From SIG598 sp045580875 (GTDB taxonomy: Bacteria > Bacillota > Clostridia > Oscillospirales > Acutalibacteraceae), in NCBI GenBank assembly GCA_045580875.1, contig JAZNOP010000043.1, forward strand, positions 1 to 22,656: a stretch of DNA of 22,656 nucleotides, given 5' to 3'. The notes beneath the pieces are model-generated. The model did not search any database. It was given only the letters and a program-made list of their open reading frames with translations, and was not told where the DNA came from. How positions within the stretch are numbered: position 1 is the first letter of the stretch; the number at the start of each line of letters is the position of its first letter. Position numbers and translations under genes: made by a program. Of the stretch, positions 20,487 through 22,656 are shown piece by piece.

Positions 20487-21836
20487 ATGGCCAACCCGTT
20501 TCTCCCCTTGTGGGAATACATTCCCGACGGTGAGCCGAGGGTTTTCGGCGACCGCGTTTACGTCTACGGCTCGCACGACAAGGCCGGCTCCGACCGCTTC
20601 TGCGACCACAAGCTCAAGTGCTGGAGCGCATCGGTCGATAATCTCAACGACTGGGTCTGCCACGGCGATATCTTCCACACAATCCCCGACCGCGACCACC
20701 CTGCCGACACCGACTGGACCGGCATCGAGAACGAGCTGTACGCTCCCGACGTGGTCGAGAAGGGCGGCAAATACTATCTCTATGCCTACATAATCGGCGC
20801 AAAGGGCTGTGTCGGCGTGAGTGATAAACCGGAAGGACCTTTCCGCCTGCTGTCCAAGTACGAATACACAATTCCCGACTCGATCTGCTGCGACGGCTGG
20901 TTCATCGACCCCGGCGTACTGGTTGACGACGACGGCAGAGTCTACATCTACTGCGGCTTTGAGCGTTCCTTCATGGCGGAGATAAACGGCGACAATATGT
21001 ACGAGGTGCTTGACGGCACCTGCATCGAGCACATAATCCCCAACGAAGTCACCGAGACCGGCGGGTTTAACGAGACCGACAGGATTTTCTTCGAGGCCTG
21101 CTCACTGCGCAAGATAGGGGACACCTACTATCTGATTTACTCTCCGAAGCGCGGCTGCCGGCTGGCTTATGCCACCTCTGACAAGCCGACCGGACCATTC
21201 ACCTACAGGGGCTTCATTGTCGACAACGGCATCGACTTCCCCGGCGGCAACGACCACGGCTCGATAGTCTGCATCAAGGGTCAGTGGTACGTTTTCTACC
21301 ACCGCATGACCAACGGCACGATCATGTCCCGCAGAGCCTGCGTTGAGAAGATAGAAATTCTCCCCGACGGCACAATTCCGACGGTTGAGATGACCTCGCT
21401 TGGCTTCAAGGATTCGCTCAATCCCTACGAGATCACTCCGGCGGACATCGCCTGCGTGCTCAAGGGAACAGCATTCATCACCGAGAAGAACGTCTTTGAG
21501 CGCGTAATCACCGGCATCACCGACGGCAGCGTCATGGGCTATAAATACTACGATTTCGGCGATGATTTCTCCAGCAAAACAATGGAGTTTGCCGCACAGA
21601 TAACCGGTCTGGGCGCCGACTGCACACTGCATATACACATTGACAGCGATGATGGAGAAGAAATCGGTTGCTGTCAGATCGGACACGACAGCGGCACAGT
21701 ATCAGCTGTTGTAAAGAATGTCACCGGCAGACACGCTGTATTCTTCCGCGTGACCACACCCTACGAGGGCTGGACCGCTGATTATTTCAAAGGCAGACCG
21801 CTGTTTGAGCTGAAATCCTTCGTGTTCATGAAATAA
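20487..21836 (+). CDS. Glycoside hydrolase family 43 protein (xylosidase/arabinofuranosidase-like)
   Basis: A 449-residue family 43 enzyme with a five-bladed beta-propeller. The N-terminal YIPDGEPRVFGDRVYVYGSHD carries the likely general base (D14). FIDPGVLVDDDG gives the pKa-modulating D141, and FFEACSLRKIGDTYYLIYS gives the general acid E203. GGNDHGSIVCIKGQWYVFYHR follows. The last 120 or so residues look like a CBM6-type carbohydrate-binding domain (VKNVTGRHAVFFRV...LFELKSFVF). Substrates of this group are arabino- or xylo-oligosaccharides; the exact one is inferred. No signal peptide is present, so it acts in the cytoplasm. AAAAGGAG lies upstream of the ATG. It sits between the housekeeping genes trmFO and plsX with no transporter beside it. 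Confidence 0.92.
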   Translation: MANPFLPLWEYIPDGEPRVFGDRVYVYGSHDKAGSDRFCDHKLKCWSASVDNLNDWVCHGDIFHTIPDRDHPADTDWTGIENELYAPDVVEKGGKYYLYAYIIGAKGCVGVSDKPEGPFRLLSKYEYTIPDSICCDGWFIDPGVLVDDDGRVYIYCGFERSFMAEINGDNMYEVLDGTCIEHIIPNEVTETGGFNETDRIFFEACSLRKIGDTYYLIYSPKRGCRLAYATSDKPTGPFTYRGFIVDNGIDFPGGNDHGSIVCIKGQWYVFYHRMTNGTIMSRRACVEKIEILPDGTIPTVEMTSLGFKDSLNPYEITPADIACVLKGTAFITEKNVFERVITGITDGSVMGYKYYDFGDDFSSKTMEFAAQITGLGADCTLHIHIDSDDGEEIGCCQIGHDSGTVSAVVKNVTGRHAVFFRVTTPYEGWTADYFKGRPLFELKSFVFMK

Positions 21837-21893
21837 GCTTGTGCACCGGTAAATTCAGGTTCATCTCAGTTAAAACAGCGAACACAAAATGTT

Positions 21894-21971
21894 AAAGTTT
21901 TGCCAGCTTTTTCAAAAGCTGCGGGTTAAGGGCAGCGCCCTTACAGGGTTTGGGACTTAAGTCCCAACTTT
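21894..21971. repeat. Intergenic multi-hairpin palindromic repeat
   Basis: Three perfect palindromes stand in a row: CAGCTTTT/AAAAGCTG (21904-21921), TAAGGGC/GCCCTTA (21927-21943) and TTGGGACT/AGTCCCAA (21950-21967). They are enclosed by an outer pair AAAGTT (21894-21899) and AACTTT (21966-21971), with a two-base overlap with the third palindrome. The whole could fold as a cloverleaf. Similar GGGCAGCGCCC/TTTGGGAC...GTCCCAA elements are, as I recall, scattered between genes in Ruminococcus-like genomes. Only one copy is in this window. Confidence 0.6.
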
Positions 21972-22102
21972 TCATCGCTTGATAATATTTCAATCCATTC
22001 AGAAACCATAAATGAATCGTATCACGGTCATTAATTGACACACATATTCATTGGCACATACCCCGCGCTATCCAAATCAGAAAAGAGAAAAGGAGCATTA
22101 TC

Positions 22103-22656
22103 ATGAGAATTATCGTTGACGCATTCGGCGGCGATCACGCACCGCTGGAGATACTCAAGGGCTGCGAAATGGCAGTAAAGGCACACGACGTTGATATCCT
22201 GCTGGTCGGCATGGAGGAGGTTATCCGCAAGGTTGCCGCTGAGAATAAAATCAGCCTCGACCGCATGGAGATCCTCACCTGCGAGGACGTCATCTCCATG
22301 GAGGATCACCCCAACGAGCTTCGCCGCAGCAAGAAGAACTGCTCCCTTGCAGTAGCCATGCGCGCTCTCTCCGAGGGCAAAGGCGAGGGCTTTGTCGGTG
22401 CGGGCAACACCGGTGCAACCCTCTTCGGCGCAACCACCATCGTCGGTCGAATCAAGGGCATCAAGCGTGCCGCTCTTGCTCCTGTAATTCCCACCATGGA
22501 CGGCTCCTTCCTGCTGTGCGACAGCGGCGCAAACGCTGACTGCCGCCCGGAGATGCTTGTCCAGTTCGCAAAGATGGGCTCAATTTATATGGAAAAGGTC
22601 GTCGAAGTTCCCTCTCCGAAGGTCGGTCTTGCAAACGTCGGCACCGAGGATACCAA
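22103..22656 (+). CDS. plsX: Phosphate acyltransferase PlsX (5' part, cut by the window edge)
   Basis: The first 184 codons of PlsX, which makes acyl-phosphate from acyl-ACP for phosphatidic acid synthesis, at the membrane face of the cytoplasm. The N-terminus reads MRIIVDAFGGDHAP, the family signature. EDHPNELRRSKKNCSLAVAM, GAGNTGATLFG (usually SAGNTGA) and LLCDSGANADCRPEML follow in the expected order. Full-length PlsX has about 330 residues, so roughly 55% is present. The frame is open to the last base. AAAGGAG lies 7 nt before the ATG. plsX is normally followed by acpP and rnc, which would be outside the window. A TTGACA at 22035-22040 lacks a convincing -10. Confidence 0.95.
   Translation, partial: MRIIVDAFGGDHAPLEILKGCEMAVKAHDVDILLVGMEEVIRKVAAENKISLDRMEILTCEDVISMEDHPNELRRSKKNCSLAVAMRALSEGKGEGFVGAGNTGATLFGATTIVGRIKGIKRAALAPVIPTMDGSFLLCDSGANADCRPEMLVQFAKMGSIYMEKVVEVPSPKVGLANVGTEDT

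Overview
The window looks like a chromosomal segment from a gut- or rumen-type member of the Clostridia (Ruminococcaceae/Oscillospiraceae-like). This is inferred from the gene families, the AGGAGG-type ribosome binding sites, the TTGACA/TATAAT promoters and the dprA-topA-trmFO order usual in Firmicutes. No 16S sequence is inside the window, so the placement is provisional.

Layout. Everything left of about 12.9 kb reads on the minus strand and everything right of it reads on the plus strand. Minus block, in window order: a strong rRNA-type promoter and leader at the extreme left edge, pointing out of the window; folK; a short-chain dehydrogenase; an Lsa-like ABC-F ATPase preceded by a 333-nt leader with a short upstream ORF and an attenuator; a zinc-ribbon membrane protein; a PPP-type metallophosphatase; a GH2 beta-galactosidase; an Mrp/NBP35-type ATPase; a lipoprotein; a MutT-type NUDIX hydrolase; a second zinc-ribbon membrane protein; and tsaD. 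Plus block: a small RelA/SpoT-like HD hydrolase, a TrmH/SpoU rRNA methyltransferase coupled to dprA, topA coupled to trmFO, a GH43 glycosidase, an interspersed palindromic repeat, and the start of plsX, which runs off the right edge.

How it works together. Most genes are housekeeping: folate synthesis, Fe-S handling, tRNA and rRNA modification, DNA topology, DNA uptake/recombination and phospholipid synthesis. Two intracellular glycosidases (GH2 and GH43, neither with a signal peptide) suggest use of imported plant or host oligosaccharides.

Most interesting parts. (1) The ABC-F leader has an extended -10 promoter, a six-codon ORF with a good Shine-Dalgarno, a candidate antiterminator arm and an 11-bp intrinsic terminator just before the gene's own ribosome binding site. 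This is the layout expected for ribosome-mediated attenuation of an antibiotic-responsive ABC-F gene. (2) In the TrmH-family mRNA a perfect AGGAGG lies 35 nt from the only plausible ATG, but a 12-bp hairpin fills the gap exactly and would leave a 7-nt effective spacing. (3) DprA carries a roughly 150-residue acidic, repeat-bearing insert before its winged-helix domain. (4) A multi-hairpin repeat lies upstream of plsX, and unexplained stem-loops lie between dprA and topA.
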